Assembly: GCF_005377625.1 (NCBI RefSeq)
Contig: NZ_CP040098.1
Location: forward strand, 1,977,501-2,041,500
Source: Desulfoglaeba alkanexedens ALDC
GTDB lineage: Bacteria > Desulfobacterota > Syntrophobacteria > Syntrophobacterales > DSM-9756
Length of the DNA: 64,000 bases
Direction: 5' to 3'
Translations under genes and position numbers: made by a program
Notes under the pieces: model-generated
What the model saw: only the letters and a program-made list of their open reading frames with translations
The model's database searches: none
Told to the model about the DNA's origin: nothing
Shown: positions 42,521 to 53,541 of the stretch, piece after piece
Numbering within the stretch: the stretch's first letter is position 1
Layout: each line of letters opens with the position of its first letter

Positions 42521-44058
42521 AACGCATTGTGGTGCTCCATTCCGAGGTGATCGACCCGAGCCGCCCCGACGAAGAAGATGTCCTGGTGCAGGCCCGAAGC
42601 GTTTCCGAAGCTTTGGCGGTCCTGGGTTTCGAACCGGTGCGGCTTCCCTTTTCGCTGAATATGGACGCGGCCGCGCGGAATCTGCGGGACCTTTCGCCGT
42701 GCCTGGTCTTCAATTTGGTGGAAACGGTCGGCGGCCTGGGGCGCTTGATCCATCTCGCTCCCGCGCTCCTGGACGCCCTGGGGATTCCGTATTCGGGATC
42801 CTCGACGGAAGCCCTTTTCGCCACGTCCAATAAGCTCCTCGCCAAGCGCTGGATGAACGGAGCCCGGCTGCCCACGCCTTCGGCTTGCACCTTGGAGGAT
42901 CTTCGGCGCGGGATGATCCCCGAGCCGGGTCCATACATCGTGAAGTCGGTTTGGGAACACGCGTCGGCGGGATTGTTCGACGATGCCGTCGTGAGCGTGG
43001 ATTCTCCGGAGAAGCTCGTGCGCGTGATGGAAGAACGGCGGGAACGGCTGGGCGGCGATGTGTTCGCCGAACGGTTCATAGACGGGCGGGAATTCAACCT
43101 GTCGCTCCTTGGCGGTGCGGGGCGTGAGGCGGTTCTTCCTCCAGCGGAAATCCGATTCGACGCCTTCCCTCCGGGGAAGCCCAGGATCGTGGATTTCCGG
43201 GCCAAGTGGGAGGCGGGGTCCTTCGAGTACCATCACACGCCGCGCCGCTTCGATTTCTCTGAAGAAGACCATCGGCTTCTGGAAGAAATGAAGGCCTTGG
43301 CGAAAGCCTGCTGGCGTCTCTTCGGCGTTTCCGGCTACGCCCGGGTGGATTTCCGGGTGGACTCTTCCGGAAATCCGTGGATACTCGAGGTCAACGCCAA
43401 TCCGTGCATCGCTCCCGACAGCGGGTTCGTGGCGGCCGCCGAACGGGCGGGCCTCACCATGGAATCCGTGGTCGCCTGGATTCTCCAGGACATGGATCGC
43501 CCGCCGGACGCGAATCCGCCGGGGCGGCGCAAGATGACCCCGTGTTTTGCATTCGACGCGGCGGCGGAGCGCGGTCTGAAAATGAGAAGCGATGTGTTGC
43601 CCGAAGATATCCAGGCGGTGCGGGATCTCATCGGGGCGTCCGGTTTTTTTTCGGCCGAAGAAGTCGAAGTGGCGGCGGAACTGGTGGAAGAGCGGCTGCG
43701 GCGGGGCTCGGCCAGCGGCTACCATTTCTTGTTCCTCGAAGACGCCGGGAGACTCCTGGGCTATGCCTGCTTCGGCCCCGTGGCAGGGACCCGGGGAAGC
43801 TTCGACCTCTACTGGATCGCCGTTCAGCCGGATCTTCGGAGGGGCGGCATCGGCAGGCATCTTCTTTCGCGGGTCGAAGAAAGCGTTCAAGCTTTGGGCG
43901 GCCGCCGCCTCTACATCGAAACGTCGTCCCGTTCCCTCTACGAACCCACCCGTGCCTTCTACCACCGCTGTGGCTATGCGCGCGCCGCCCTACTCCAAGA
44001 TTTCTACGCGTCGGGCGATCACAAGGTCATCTTCGTGAAGGTCTTCCCACCCGCCTGA
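42517..44058 (+). CDS. ATP-grasp ligase fused to a GNAT acetyltransferase domain
   Basis: The 513-residue protein starts at ATG 42517, overlapping the previous stop. Residues 1 to about 325 form a second D-Ala-D-Ala-ligase-like ATP-grasp (LVFNLVETVGGLGRLIHLAPALLDALGIPYSGS, FAERFIDGREFNLSL, WILEVNANPCIAPDSGF). Residues about 345-510 form a GNAT domain (LYWIAVQPDLRRGGIGRHLLSRVEE, acetyl-CoA loop R-R-G-G-I-G). The fusion suggests ligation and acylation in one pathway. With the KamA gene it resembles AblA/AblB of N-acetyl-beta-lysine synthesis, enlarged by two ligases. Confidence 0.88.
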   Translation: MKRIVVLHSEVIDPSRPDEEDVLVQARSVSEALAVLGFEPVRLPFSLNMDAAARNLRDLSPCLVFNLVETVGGLGRLIHLAPALLDALGIPYSGSSTEALFATSNKLLAKRWMNGARLPTPSACTLEDLRRGMIPEPGPYIVKSVWEHASAGLFDDAVVSVDSPEKLVRVMEERRERLGGDVFAERFIDGREFNLSLLGGAGREAVLPPAEIRFDAFPPGKPRIVDFRAKWEAGSFEYHHTPRRFDFSEEDHRLLEEMKALAKACWRLFGVSGYARVDFRVDSSGNPWILEVNANPCIAPDSGFVAAAERAGLTMESVVAWILQDMDRPPDANPPGRRKMTPCFAFDAAAERGLKMRSDVLPEDIQAVRDLIGASGFFSAEEVEVAAELVEERLRRGSASGYHFLFLEDAGRLLGYACFGPVAGTRGSFDLYWIAVQPDLRRGGIGRHLLSRVEESVQALGGRRLYIETSSRSLYEPTRAFYHRCGYARAALLQDFYASGDHKVIFVKVFPPA

Positions 44059-44250
44059 CCGTCCTTTCCGCGGCGTTTCATAGTTTTCTCACACCGGCCG
44101 CAATCTCTTTTTTTCGCGGGTCGGATGGAGTATGGTCCGTCCCCGTATGGGGTCCCGCCGTCGATGCCGCACCGGGCATGGGGATCGCGCCCCGTCCGCC
44201 CGCCGGCCCGTTCAAACGTGCAAGGACGAGGGGTCATTAAGAAAAGCAAC

Positions 44251-45147
44251 ATGGAAGCTTCAATCTTGATGGAAAAGGCCCACGGCCTCAAACCTCCTGC
44301 TTCGTGGCGTACGATCCTTTACAACTGCGGGCTCATCGTAGCCGGAAGTCTGATCTCCGTAACGGGCATGAACGCGGTGCTGATCCCGCAGGGACTCCTG
44401 AGCGGCGGGGTGGTGGGAATCGCCATCATCATCCATTACCTGGCGCCGGCGGTGAGCGTCGGGCTCATGTATTTTCTCTTGAACCTGCCGCTCATGCTGG
44501 TCGGATGGTTCCAGATCAGCCGGAGGTTCATGTACTACACGATCCTCGGTATGGTGACGTTCTCCCTTGCGGCCTCATGGGTTCGGGTCCCGGCGGTGCA
44601 CATCAGGGACCCAATCCTCGGAGCCCTCCTGGCCGGCATCATCTGCGGTGTCGGTGGCGGGATCATCCTGCGGTCACTCGGCTCGGCCGGCGGCCTCGAT
44701 ATCCTCGCCATCTATTTCAATAAGCGCTTCGGGCTTCGCGTCGGAATGGTCATCACGGCGGCGAATGCGGCCATCCTTCTGGCCGGGGCCTATTTCTTCA
44801 ACCTGGAAAAGGTCCTCTATTCCGTCATCTACGTTTACGCCAGCAGCCGTATCATCGACAACGTGCTTTCCGGGTTCAACCGCCGGAAGGTGCTCATCAT
44901 CATCTCCTCGCGCCCGCGGGATATCGCCGATCACATCCTTCACACGCTCCACCGCGGCGTGACGTTTCTCAAGGGCGAAGGAGCGTTCAGCGGGGCCGAA
45001 AAGGACGTTATCTTTACGGTCACGACGCTTACTGAACTGCCGAAGGTAAAGGACATTATCTTTGAAATCGACCCCGAGGCCTTCGTCGTGGTCAACGACA
45101 CCCTGGAGGTGCTCGGCAAGCGCCACGGAAAACGGCGGATTTACTGA
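44251..45147 (+). CDS. YitT family membrane protein (DUF161/DUF2179)
   Basis: The protein has about 298 residues from ATG 44251; the upstream open frame to 44125 is Pro/Arg-rich and not used. It has five to six membrane segments (CGLIVAGSLISVTGMNAVLIP, GVVGIAIIIHYLAPAVSVGLMYF, and others), the GSAGGLDILAIYFNKR signature, and a soluble C-terminal DUF2179 domain (KVLIIISSRPRDIADHIL, DPEAFVVVNDTLEVLG). The transported substrate is not known for most of the family. The start is uncertain because no strong ribosome-binding site is visible. Confidence 0.85.
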   Translation: MEASILMEKAHGLKPPASWRTILYNCGLIVAGSLISVTGMNAVLIPQGLLSGGVVGIAIIIHYLAPAVSVGLMYFLLNLPLMLVGWFQISRRFMYYTILGMVTFSLAASWVRVPAVHIRDPILGALLAGIICGVGGGIILRSLGSAGGLDILAIYFNKRFGLRVGMVITAANAAILLAGAYFFNLEKVLYSVIYVYASSRIIDNVLSGFNRRKVLIIISSRPRDIADHILHTLHRGVTFLKGEGAFSGAEKDVIFTVTTLTELPKVKDIIFEIDPEAFVVVNDTLEVLGKRHGKRRIY

Positions 45148-45167
45148 CGTGAATCGTCTTTTTTCTT

Positions 45168-45425
45168 GTTCCCAAGCTCCAGCTTGGGAACACAACTGCG
45201 CAGAAGCTCCAGCTTCGATCCCCATGGGGCCTTCCACAGCCAGAGGTTGACAACGAGGGGAATTCTATTTCCCCTCCCCTTGTGGGAGGGGATTAAGGGG
45301 AGGGAGCGAGGGCGATTTTCCACCTTGTTCTCAAGCTCCAGCTTGGGAACGACGGGAAAGATCCTGGGTTATGTTCACCCACGGAAGACAGCTGCATAGT
45401 GGCCACTTAACTATGTGGAGCTGTA
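45168..45425. repeat. Composite palindromic repeat cluster, left
   Basis: It holds the GTTCCCAAGCT palindrome at 45168-45191, an inverted piece of the 198-bp repeat at 45260-45304, a second palindrome at 45327-45350 with one mismatch, and at 45354-45425 a segment that is the approximate reverse complement of 51334-51402. No gene is present. The same modules recur at 47.0-47.3 kb and 51.3-51.7 kb. Confidence 0.8.
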
Positions 45426-45426
45426 C

Positions 45427-46845
<1,419 letters not shown>

Positions 46846-47588
46846 TCCGGAAAAGCCTTTTTCCTGGATGAGCCTTCTGCTAGACGAAGAATCAATCCGA
46901 GTCGATCGGCGGCTCCCACGGGTTGGAAGCGGTTTCGGTCGCCGTCAATCCCCTCAATCGTATTTCGGTACGGATCTTTTAGAACCACATCCAGGGTGAC
47001 CCTCTGAGGTAGATCCAGATGGCCTTGAAGCTACAAGCGCATCAGCTCCGTTTCCCCTCGTTCCCAAGCTCCAGCTTGGGAACGCCCTGCCCGGGAAGCT
47101 CCAGCTTCCCTCATGTTACAGCTGAAACTCGCTGTCTTTCTAGGGAGTTTGCCAGGATCTCGAAGTGGTCTTCCCCCTCGTTCCCCAGTTCTGGCTTGGG
47201 AACGGCCTCACCGAAGCTGGAGCTTCTGCACAGTTGTGTTCCCAAGCTGGAGCTTGGGAACAAGAAGAGCGGTTTCGGTCGCCGTCAATCCCCTCAATCG
47301 TATTTCGGTGTGTTTCGGAAAGAAACCCTCCGGGCCGGAAAGAGGGCCGAAAACGCCTCGCCTATATGATCGGTTTGAAGAAAGCTTTCAATAGTATTTT
47401 TTGGTTTGCCGCCCGCGGTTTTCGGAGTATCCCAAAGGGGGCCGACGTGAAGGAAGGGAGGAGCGGATGCGTCGTTGGGCAGGGATAGGAGCTGAAGGGA
47501 TCGAGTTCGCCTTCCCGAGCCAGACGCTCTATCTCGCCAACGACGATCGGCGGCAGCTGAAACTGCAGAGGCTCAAGGGCGAATCGGC
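46846..47588. repeat. Repeat-rich intergenic region
   Basis: A 42-bp sequence starting AGCGGTTTCGGTCGCCGTCA occurs exactly at 46928-46969 and 47268-47309. Between them are palindromes at 47060-47083, 47180-47203 (variant) and 47238-47261, and 46970-47066 is an inverted relative of 14698-14795. From about 47310 to 47588 only a short frame (47401-47592) is open, with no motif; I do not call it a gene. Confidence 0.8.
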
Positions 47589-48683
47589 ATGAGAAACCAC
47601 ACGCAGGGGAAACCGATGGCCGTCACATCCGCCCGCCGCCATTCCGAGAAACTGGGAATGCCGCCGGGATCCCTCATTTTTGTCGGCGAACAGCGAAGAG
47701 ACCGGGTCGCCATCACGCTGGCCGATTTCGGTTCGGGACACTTGGAACAGGCGGCCGTGGACCTCCCGGAGGCTTGCCTCGAATATCGGCGGCGTCCTTC
47801 CATCACGTGGGTCGACGTGAGCGGCCTCCACGAACCCGACAAGGTGGAGCGGCTCGGAAAATGTTTCGATATCCATCCTCTCATCATGGAAGACATCCTG
47901 AACACCACCCAGCGGCCGAAGATCGAACTTTTTGAAAACATGGTCTTTGCGGTGCTCAAGGCCTTCTGGCTGGACGAGGCCCGGCAAGTCATCGCCGTGG
48001 AACACGTCAGCCTGATCCTGGGCGAGAGGTTCGTGCTGTCCTTTCAGGAAGGCGGAAAAGATGTGTTTGCACCAGTTCGGGAGCGGCTGCAAAATCCGCG
48101 GGGGCGCATCCGGACCATGGGTGAGGACTATCTTTTCTACACGCTCATGGATACCATCGTCGATCACTGTTTCGGGGTGCTGGAAGAGATGGGAGAACGG
48201 ATCGAAGAACTGGAAGAGGCGCTGCTGGAGAGCCTGGACCAGGAGGTGCTTTCTGAAATTCACCGGCTGAAACGGGAAACGCTTTTTCTCAGGAAGTCGC
48301 TCTGGCCTCTGCGGGAAGTGGTCGGGCGCATGGACCGAGGTGAATCCCGCCTCTTCCAGGAAGCGACGCGGCCCTACATCCGGGACCTTTACGACCACAC
48401 CCTCCAGGTGGTGGACACCCTGGAAAATTACCGGGAAATGTCTTCAGCCCTTCTGGAAGTATATCTTACCAGCGTGAGCAATAGAACGAACGAGGTCATG
48501 AAAGTCCTCACCGTTATCGCGACCCTCTTCATTCCCATCACTTTCCTTGCGGGGGTGTACGGGATGAACTTTGACTACATGCCCGAACTGAAGTGGCGCT
48601 GGGGATACCCTGCCGTCTGGGTGGTCATGATCGCCATGGGTGCCGGCATGCTCGGGTACTTCAAGTCCAGGAAATGGTTGTAA
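47589..48683 (+). CDS. corA: CorA-type magnesium/cobalt transporter
   Basis: The protein has 364 residues from ATG 47589 (ATG 47616 with GGGGA upstream is an alternative start). A long cytoplasmic domain (SITWVDVSGLHEPDKVERLGKCFDIHPLIMEDIL, coiled helix VLEEMGERIEELEEALLESLD) is followed by two C-terminal membrane segments with the YGMNF selectivity motif in TFLAGVYGMNFDYMPELKW. It forms a pentameric inner-membrane Mg2+ channel. Its stop is directly followed by the MscS-type gene. Confidence 0.95.
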   Translation: MRNHTQGKPMAVTSARRHSEKLGMPPGSLIFVGEQRRDRVAITLADFGSGHLEQAAVDLPEACLEYRRRPSITWVDVSGLHEPDKVERLGKCFDIHPLIMEDILNTTQRPKIELFENMVFAVLKAFWLDEARQVIAVEHVSLILGERFVLSFQEGGKDVFAPVRERLQNPRGRIRTMGEDYLFYTLMDTIVDHCFGVLEEMGERIEELEEALLESLDQEVLSEIHRLKRETLFLRKSLWPLREVVGRMDRGESRLFQEATRPYIRDLYDHTLQVVDTLENYREMSSALLEVYLTSVSNRTNEVMKVLTVIATLFIPITFLAGVYGMNFDYMPELKWRWGYPAVWVVMIAMGAGMLGYFKSRKWL

Positions 48684-48713
48684 ATGGCTGTGGTCGTACA
48701 AGAAGGAGGCGCC

Positions 48714-51323
48714 GTGCCGAAGGGTCGAAGCGGTATCGTGGAAGATGTCGGGCGATGGGAACGCCTGCGGGGCCGGCCGAAAAAAAGGTTTAAGCGGTGG
48801 CTTTCGAAAGTCCTTTTTCTCTTGTGGGTGCTTGCCGTGGTCCTGTCGCCCGTCCGGGGAGCCGCCCAACCCGGCAACGAACCGGCTGAAAACCAGGCTC
48901 CGTATCAGGAACTGGCCTCGTCGCTGGAACAGGCCTACGAAGCGGAACAGAAAGAACTCGCCGCCCTGAAGGACAGCCTCGGAGAGCTCCAGCGCCAGGA
49001 GAAGGCCCTTTCCACGGAGTTGAGCGCCTACAAGATCCAGCTTTCCGCCTACGGCAACCTGTTGGCCTTCCCGGGGGCATCGCTCGAGGACCTGCAGAAG
49101 GCCCTGGCGGCCCAGCGCTCCGCATCGGAGGCCATCGGATCGAGGGTCGAAGAGCTCGCGGGGAAACGGAACGCCGTCCAGGATGCGCTCAAACGGACGG
49201 CCGAACAGGTCAACTTCAACAAAGAGCAGCTCGGCCAACTCCGAGCCAGAGATGCCGGCGACTCCCAGGTGGCTGCACTCATGGAGCGGTTCCAGCAGTT
49301 CACCAAGCTGATCGCCGCCAAGCAGAAGATCCTTGACGAGATGGACGAGCGTTACGTGAAGCTCCTGGAGCAATGGACGGAGACCAAGCATGAGTTCGCC
49401 GAGCTTTCAAGAAAACTGGAACTTCGTCTGGAGGAACGAAGAAAGGAAGATCTCTTTCAGCGGAAAGTGAACGCCCTGTCCGTGATGAGCTGGGAACGGA
49501 TGATCTGGGAGGCCGACCGGCTGGCGGAGCTGGCGGCGCGGCTGACCACACCTTCTCTCTGGGGCGAGCGGGTGCGGATGTTCTGGAGGACGGGCGGCTT
49601 CCTTCTGGTCACCAGCGTCGTGCTTTTCGCCGTGATCCAGGTGATGCTCCTGAAGTTCCAGCGCTTCTGTGCTGCGCTCACCGACCGTCCGTTTCATCGG
49701 CAACACCCCTGGCAAGGTTTCGCGCTTCGGTTGTTCACCCAATCCGTTCCGCTCCTCGGCGCCACCCTCTTTGTTTACCTCTATGCGCAGCTGCAAGACG
49801 TGGCCAGCGCCGTCACAGAAATCCGGTTGGGCATCACTGTACTCATCATAGTTCTGATGGCCCGCTGGTGTTTGGATTTTCTCCGGTTGTGGAACGAAGA
49901 CGGCCGTCCGCCCATTCCAGAGCAGATCCTGCGGCCTCTGAGGCGGATGATCCGGATCGGCAGAGACTTCGCCGTATTCCATGTGCTCCTTGCGGAAGCG
50001 CTGGGGGCGGGCAGCGTGCTGCTGGTGCTGAGTCGGGTGATCTTTGAGTCGGCCTTTCTGGTCTGGAGTCTCTCCTTTTGGCGTGGGTTCCGAAGGGAAC
50101 TGGCTTCGAAGGACGCTCTGCGCAACCCATGGGTCTCCCGCGGGCTCCAGTGGCTTTCCTGGTGGGGTTACGGCGTCGCCGGGGGCGGCCTGCTGCTGGA
50201 ACTGGCGGGCTACGGTTCCCTGGCCGTTCATTGGTATGTCTCCTGGGCGCGGACCCTGGTGGTGGGGCTCTGGGCCGCAATCGCCTTTTTGGTGCTGCGT
50301 GAATGGGATGATATCGTGCAGCGGGGATCGGCGTTCGCCCCCGCCGCTTCCACGGAATCCATGTATCCGATCCGCTGGTTTTCGATCCGCATCGGCTGGC
50401 TGGCCTGGATCGGGGCGGTCATCGTCTGTTTCCTCGTGGCCTGGGGCGCTCGGAAAGCCGTCGTTGTCGGGTTTTTCAGGTTCCTCAATCACCCGATTCC
50501 CATCGGGGGACTTGAGTTCAGGCCGGTGGGCGTGGTGTATGCCGCGGTGATCCTGTTCATGACTCATGCGGCGGTCCGGCTTTGGAGCCACCTCCTTCGG
50601 CAAAAGGTGCTGGCGCGCAGCGGCCTGGAATTGGGCCTCCGTGAGTCCATCACCACCATCAGCGCCTACGTGGTGTGGGCTCTGGGAATTCTCGCATCCC
50701 TGAACGCCCTGGGGTTCAGTTCGACTTCGCTGGCCGTGGCCTTCGGGGCCCTGGGGATCGGACTCGGCTTCGGCCTGCAGAACATCTTCAACAACTTCAT
50801 AAGCGGCCTCATCCTTCTCTTCGAACGGCCCATCCAGGTGGGTGACGCCCTGGAGATCAACGGAACGTGGGGCGAAGTGGTGAAGATCAACGTGAGGTCA
50901 ACCGTGGTTCAAACCTGGGACAACGCCTCGCTCATCATCCCCAACTCGGAATTCGTGACGACCCAGGTGACCAACTGGAGCTTCAAGGATACGCGATTGC
51001 GCCGCAGTATCGATGTCGGCGTGGCTTATGCTTCGGACGTGGAGCGGGTTCGCGAAACCCTTCTGGAGGCCGCCCGCAGCCACCCGCTGGTGCTCCATTA
51101 CCCGGAACCGAGCGTCCTTTTTCTCGATTTCGGAGACAGCGCCCTGCTGTTTCGCCTACGGGTGTGGACCACGGTGAAAGATTGCCTCACAGTGGAAACG
51201 GACCTTCGTTTCGAGATCACGCGACTGTTCCGCGAACGCGGCATTGAAATTCCCTTCCCTCAGCATGACCTCCACCTCCGGTCCGTGGCCGATGGAATCG
51301 GGGCTTTCAAGGAAAAGGCGTAA
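48714..51323 (+). CDS. Large MscS-family mechanosensitive channel
   Basis: The protein has about 869 residues from GTG 48714, which has AAGGAGG four bases upstream; an ATG at 48684 abutting the corA stop lacks one. There is a signal sequence (VLFLLWVLAVVLSPVRGAAQ), a periplasmic coiled-coil region of about 200 residues (Glu/Gln-rich heptads), about nine to ten membrane segments, and a C-terminal MscS domain (AFGALGIGLGFGLQNIFNNFISGLILLFERPIQVGD, LIIPNSEFVTTQVTNWSF). This is the MscK/MscM-like architecture. It releases solutes under hypo-osmotic shock. Confidence 0.92.
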   Translation: MPKGRSGIVEDVGRWERLRGRPKKRFKRWLSKVLFLLWVLAVVLSPVRGAAQPGNEPAENQAPYQELASSLEQAYEAEQKELAALKDSLGELQRQEKALSTELSAYKIQLSAYGNLLAFPGASLEDLQKALAAQRSASEAIGSRVEELAGKRNAVQDALKRTAEQVNFNKEQLGQLRARDAGDSQVAALMERFQQFTKLIAAKQKILDEMDERYVKLLEQWTETKHEFAELSRKLELRLEERRKEDLFQRKVNALSVMSWERMIWEADRLAELAARLTTPSLWGERVRMFWRTGGFLLVTSVVLFAVIQVMLLKFQRFCAALTDRPFHRQHPWQGFALRLFTQSVPLLGATLFVYLYAQLQDVASAVTEIRLGITVLIIVLMARWCLDFLRLWNEDGRPPIPEQILRPLRRMIRIGRDFAVFHVLLAEALGAGSVLLVLSRVIFESAFLVWSLSFWRGFRRELASKDALRNPWVSRGLQWLSWWGYGVAGGGLLLELAGYGSLAVHWYVSWARTLVVGLWAAIAFLVLREWDDIVQRGSAFAPAASTESMYPIRWFSIRIGWLAWIGAVIVCFLVAWGARKAVVVGFFRFLNHPIPIGGLEFRPVGVVYAAVILFMTHAAVRLWSHLLRQKVLARSGLELGLRESITTISAYVVWALGILASLNALGFSSTSLAVAFGALGIGLGFGLQNIFNNFISGLILLFERPIQVGDALEINGTWGEVVKINVRSTVVQTWDNASLIIPNSEFVTTQVTNWSFKDTRLRRSIDVGVAYASDVERVRETLLEAARSHPLVLHYPEPSVLFLDFGDSALLFRLRVWTTVKDCLTVETDLRFEITRLFRERGIEIPFPQHDLHLRSVADGIGAFKEKA

Positions 51324-51333
51324 GAGGCTGTCT

Positions 51334-51690
51334 AGGTACAGATCCACATAATGAAGTGGCCACTATGCAGCAGTCTTCAGTGGGTGAACATAAGCCATGA
51401 TCTTTCCCCTTGTTCCCAAGCCGGAGCTTGGGAACAAGGGGAAGGGGAAGGTGGAGCTTGGCAACAAGGTGGAATTCTATTTCCCCTCCCCTTGTGGGAG
51501 GGGATTAAGGGGAGGGGAATGTAACTGGTTGACATACGTTAACTTTCTCACCCTCACCCCAACCCTCTCCCATCAAGGGAGAGGGGGATTTTTCCCCCTC
51601 GTTCCCGAGTTCCGGCTTGGGACCGGTCTCATGGGAATCGAAGCTGGAGCTTCTACACAGTTGTGTTCCCAAGCTGGAGCTTGGGAACAA
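51334..51690. repeat. Composite palindromic repeat cluster, right
   Basis: 51334-51402 is an approximate reverse complement of 45354-45425. The palindrome follows at 51412-51435, then an inverted partial copy of the 198-bp repeat at 51472-51592, a degenerate palindrome at 51601-51623 and another at 51665-51688. With the left cluster it encloses the NtrC, corA and MscS genes. Confidence 0.8.
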
Positions 51691-51753
51691 GGGGAAACCA
51701 TCTGTAGGAGCGGCGCCCTCGCTGCGATGAACCAACGGTCCGAATCCTTGGGA

Positions 51754-52863
51754 TCAGTCGTTCAGCGAAAGCAGGATGTCCGCGTAGAGTTCGGCCGCCA
51801 GGCAAACTCGGTGAAAGGAAACGGATTCGTCTGCGGTGTGCGCCTTTTCCAATTGGCCGGGCCCCAGCAGCATGGGCTTGATCCCCGCCGACCAGAGGAA
51901 GTTGGCGTCCGAATGACTTCGGAACGGTTCAGGTTGCCAGGGCAGGTCGTGCCGTTCGAACGCGGGCTTGAGCCGTTCCACCATGGTTCCACGTTCCGGG
52001 ATTTCATAGCCTGAATGGATGGTGGTGAATCGCAGCGACAGTTCCAGGTTGGGGTTCTGCTCTTGGGCCTTCTGAACGATTTGTTCCAGTTCAAAGGCGA
52101 TTTCCCCGATGGGGGCCGCCGGCGGTACGTGGATGTCCAGCCAGGCTTCGCACAATTCGGGGACCACGAACCCCCCGGAGGCGCTGCTCAGGTCCCGGAT
52201 GTTGGTCACCACGTCCGGCCGGTCCGATTCCCAGTAGTGGCTGATGCGCAGAAGCAGGTGGAGCATGGCTTCCACCGGGTTGTGGTCGCGGCTGGCCAGC
52301 GAGGCGTGCATGCGTCTTCCTCGTGCGACCAGGTGCAGTTCCAGGTATCCGAAATGGCTGAGGGCCAGCCGGAGGTCGGTGGGTTCACCGATGAGCGCCC
52401 AGGGGAAATGGTAGTCTTTGACCAGGCGTTGGGCTCCGTCGCCTTCTTCTTCTTCGCCGACCACCAGGGCCAGGGCCGCCGCAGGCGGGAGCATGGACGC
52501 CTGGGCGGCCGCGATGTACGCTTCGATCATGGCGGCGCAGCCCCCCTTCATGTCTGCGGTACCCAGCCCGTAGATTTCATCTCCTTCTTCCCAGTACCCG
52601 TAGTCGTCCAGGTCGTGAGCGGGGACCGTGTCCAGGTGGCCGATGAAGGCGAGTTGAACGTCCGTTTCTTCGGGGACCAGCAGCAGGTTGTAGCGACGGT
52701 CGTCCACCGGTTGTTTCACGGCCTGGAGGCCCCACTGCCGGAAGTAACCGTACAGGTAATCCAGGATATCTTCTTCTTTGCCGGAAGGGCTGTAAATGTC
52801 CACAAGTTGCTTAAACAGCCGCCGCAGTCGTTGCGTATCGATGGGGACGTGTTCAGAGACCAT
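51754..52863 (-). CDS. M20-family zinc metallopeptidase (ArgE/DapE-like)
   Basis: The 369-residue protein shows M20 metal and catalytic motifs: FIGHLDTVPA (His, Asp), YGLGTADMKGG, VVGEEEEGDGA, ALIGEPTDLRL, and GPGQLEKAHTADESV near the C-terminus, with a dimerisation lid between (ARGRRMHASLASRDHNPVEAM). It would hydrolyse an N-acyl amino acid or dipeptide in the cytoplasm. Its start overlaps the stop of the GNAT gene by one base, so an acetylation/deacetylation pair or salvage function is possible. Confidence 0.9.
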   Translation of the reverse strand: MVSEHVPIDTQRLRRLFKQLVDIYSPSGKEEDILDYLYGYFRQWGLQAVKQPVDDRRYNLLLVPEETDVQLAFIGHLDTVPAHDLDDYGYWEEGDEIYGLGTADMKGGCAAMIEAYIAAAQASMLPPAAALALVVGEEEEGDGAQRLVKDYHFPWALIGEPTDLRLALSHFGYLELHLVARGRRMHASLASRDHNPVEAMLHLLLRISHYWESDRPDVVTNIRDLSSASGGFVVPELCEAWLDIHVPPAAPIGEIAFELEQIVQKAQEQNPNLELSLRFTTIHSGYEIPERGTMVERLKPAFERHDLPWQPEPFRSHSDANFLWSAGIKPMLLGPGQLEKAHTADESVSFHRVCLAAELYADILLSLND

Positions 52864-53411
52864 CAGGATTCCGGTTCCGAAGATGTGGAGGTTTCCGCGC
52901 GAGGCCGCCGCTTCTGGGCGGCCAGGTTGAGGCTCAGGTAGATGTGTTCCTTGGGGCTGCCGAAACCCATTTTTCGGAAGAAGTAGAGGGCTCCCAGGTT
53001 GTCGGCTTCCGAATCCACGAAAATGATCCGCACGCCCTCGTCCAACATGAGTTCCTTGAACTGGGCGAAAAGCTTTTCACCGATGCCGTACCCGTGCAGG
53101 TCGGGCCGGACGCCGAGCCACACCAGGTGGCCGTACTTCCATGCGGAGCGCGCCTTGGAAATGGTGGTGCCGAGGGCGAACCCGACGATGTCTTCGCCCG
53201 CTTCCGCCACCAGGCAGAATTCGGGATCACTCATGAAAAAGGAAACCACCTCGTATTCGTCCCAGGTGCGATACAGGTTGGGGACAACGTCCGCCTTGAA
53301 AAGCTGTTCGCCGAGGTGGAAAACGACGGCGAGATCGTCCAGTTCCATCTCGCGCACGGTCACGTGGACCCGTTTCTTCTTTCGATCGGATCTTTCGGAT
53401 AGCCCGGTCAT
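52863..53411 (-). CDS. GNAT-family N-acetyltransferase
   Basis: The 182-residue protein has the GNAT fold: VREMELDDLAVVFHLGEQLF at the start, FCLVAEAGEDIVGFALGTT, HLVWLGVRPDLHGYGIGEKLFAQFKELM with the acetyl-CoA loop, and NLGALYFFRKMGF. It resembles RimI-type and amino-acid acetyltransferases. Substrate unknown; the overlapping M20 peptidase gene hints at small-molecule metabolism. Confidence 0.88.
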   Translation of the reverse strand: MTGLSERSDRKKKRVHVTVREMELDDLAVVFHLGEQLFKADVVPNLYRTWDEYEVVSFFMSDPEFCLVAEAGEDIVGFALGTTISKARSAWKYGHLVWLGVRPDLHGYGIGEKLFAQFKELMLDEGVRIIFVDSEADNLGALYFFRKMGFGSPKEHIYLSLNLAAQKRRPRAETSTSSEPES

Positions 53412-53541
53412 GGTTATCGAAATCGGTCCTTTGCGTGGAGTTGAAAAACGGTGGCGAAAACCTCTTTTCCCTACGGATATACAACAGTCGAAAGCGGGTC
53501 AAGCGGCTTTATTGTGCCGACGGGTTCCCGAACGCCGGGCG

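Noticed and set aside
42136-43965. 609-codon minus-strand frame opposite the ATP-grasp-GNAT gene
   Set aside because: Shadow frame without motifs; the plus strand has two overlapping ATP-grasp genes.
46928-47309. Two identical 42-bp repeats considered as a CRISPR remnant
   Set aside because: Only two copies, 340 bases apart, with palindromic repeats rather than unique spacers between, and no cas genes.
47401-47592. 63-codon frame upstream of corA
   Set aside because: Arg/Gly-rich, no motif, no good start; probably leader DNA of corA.
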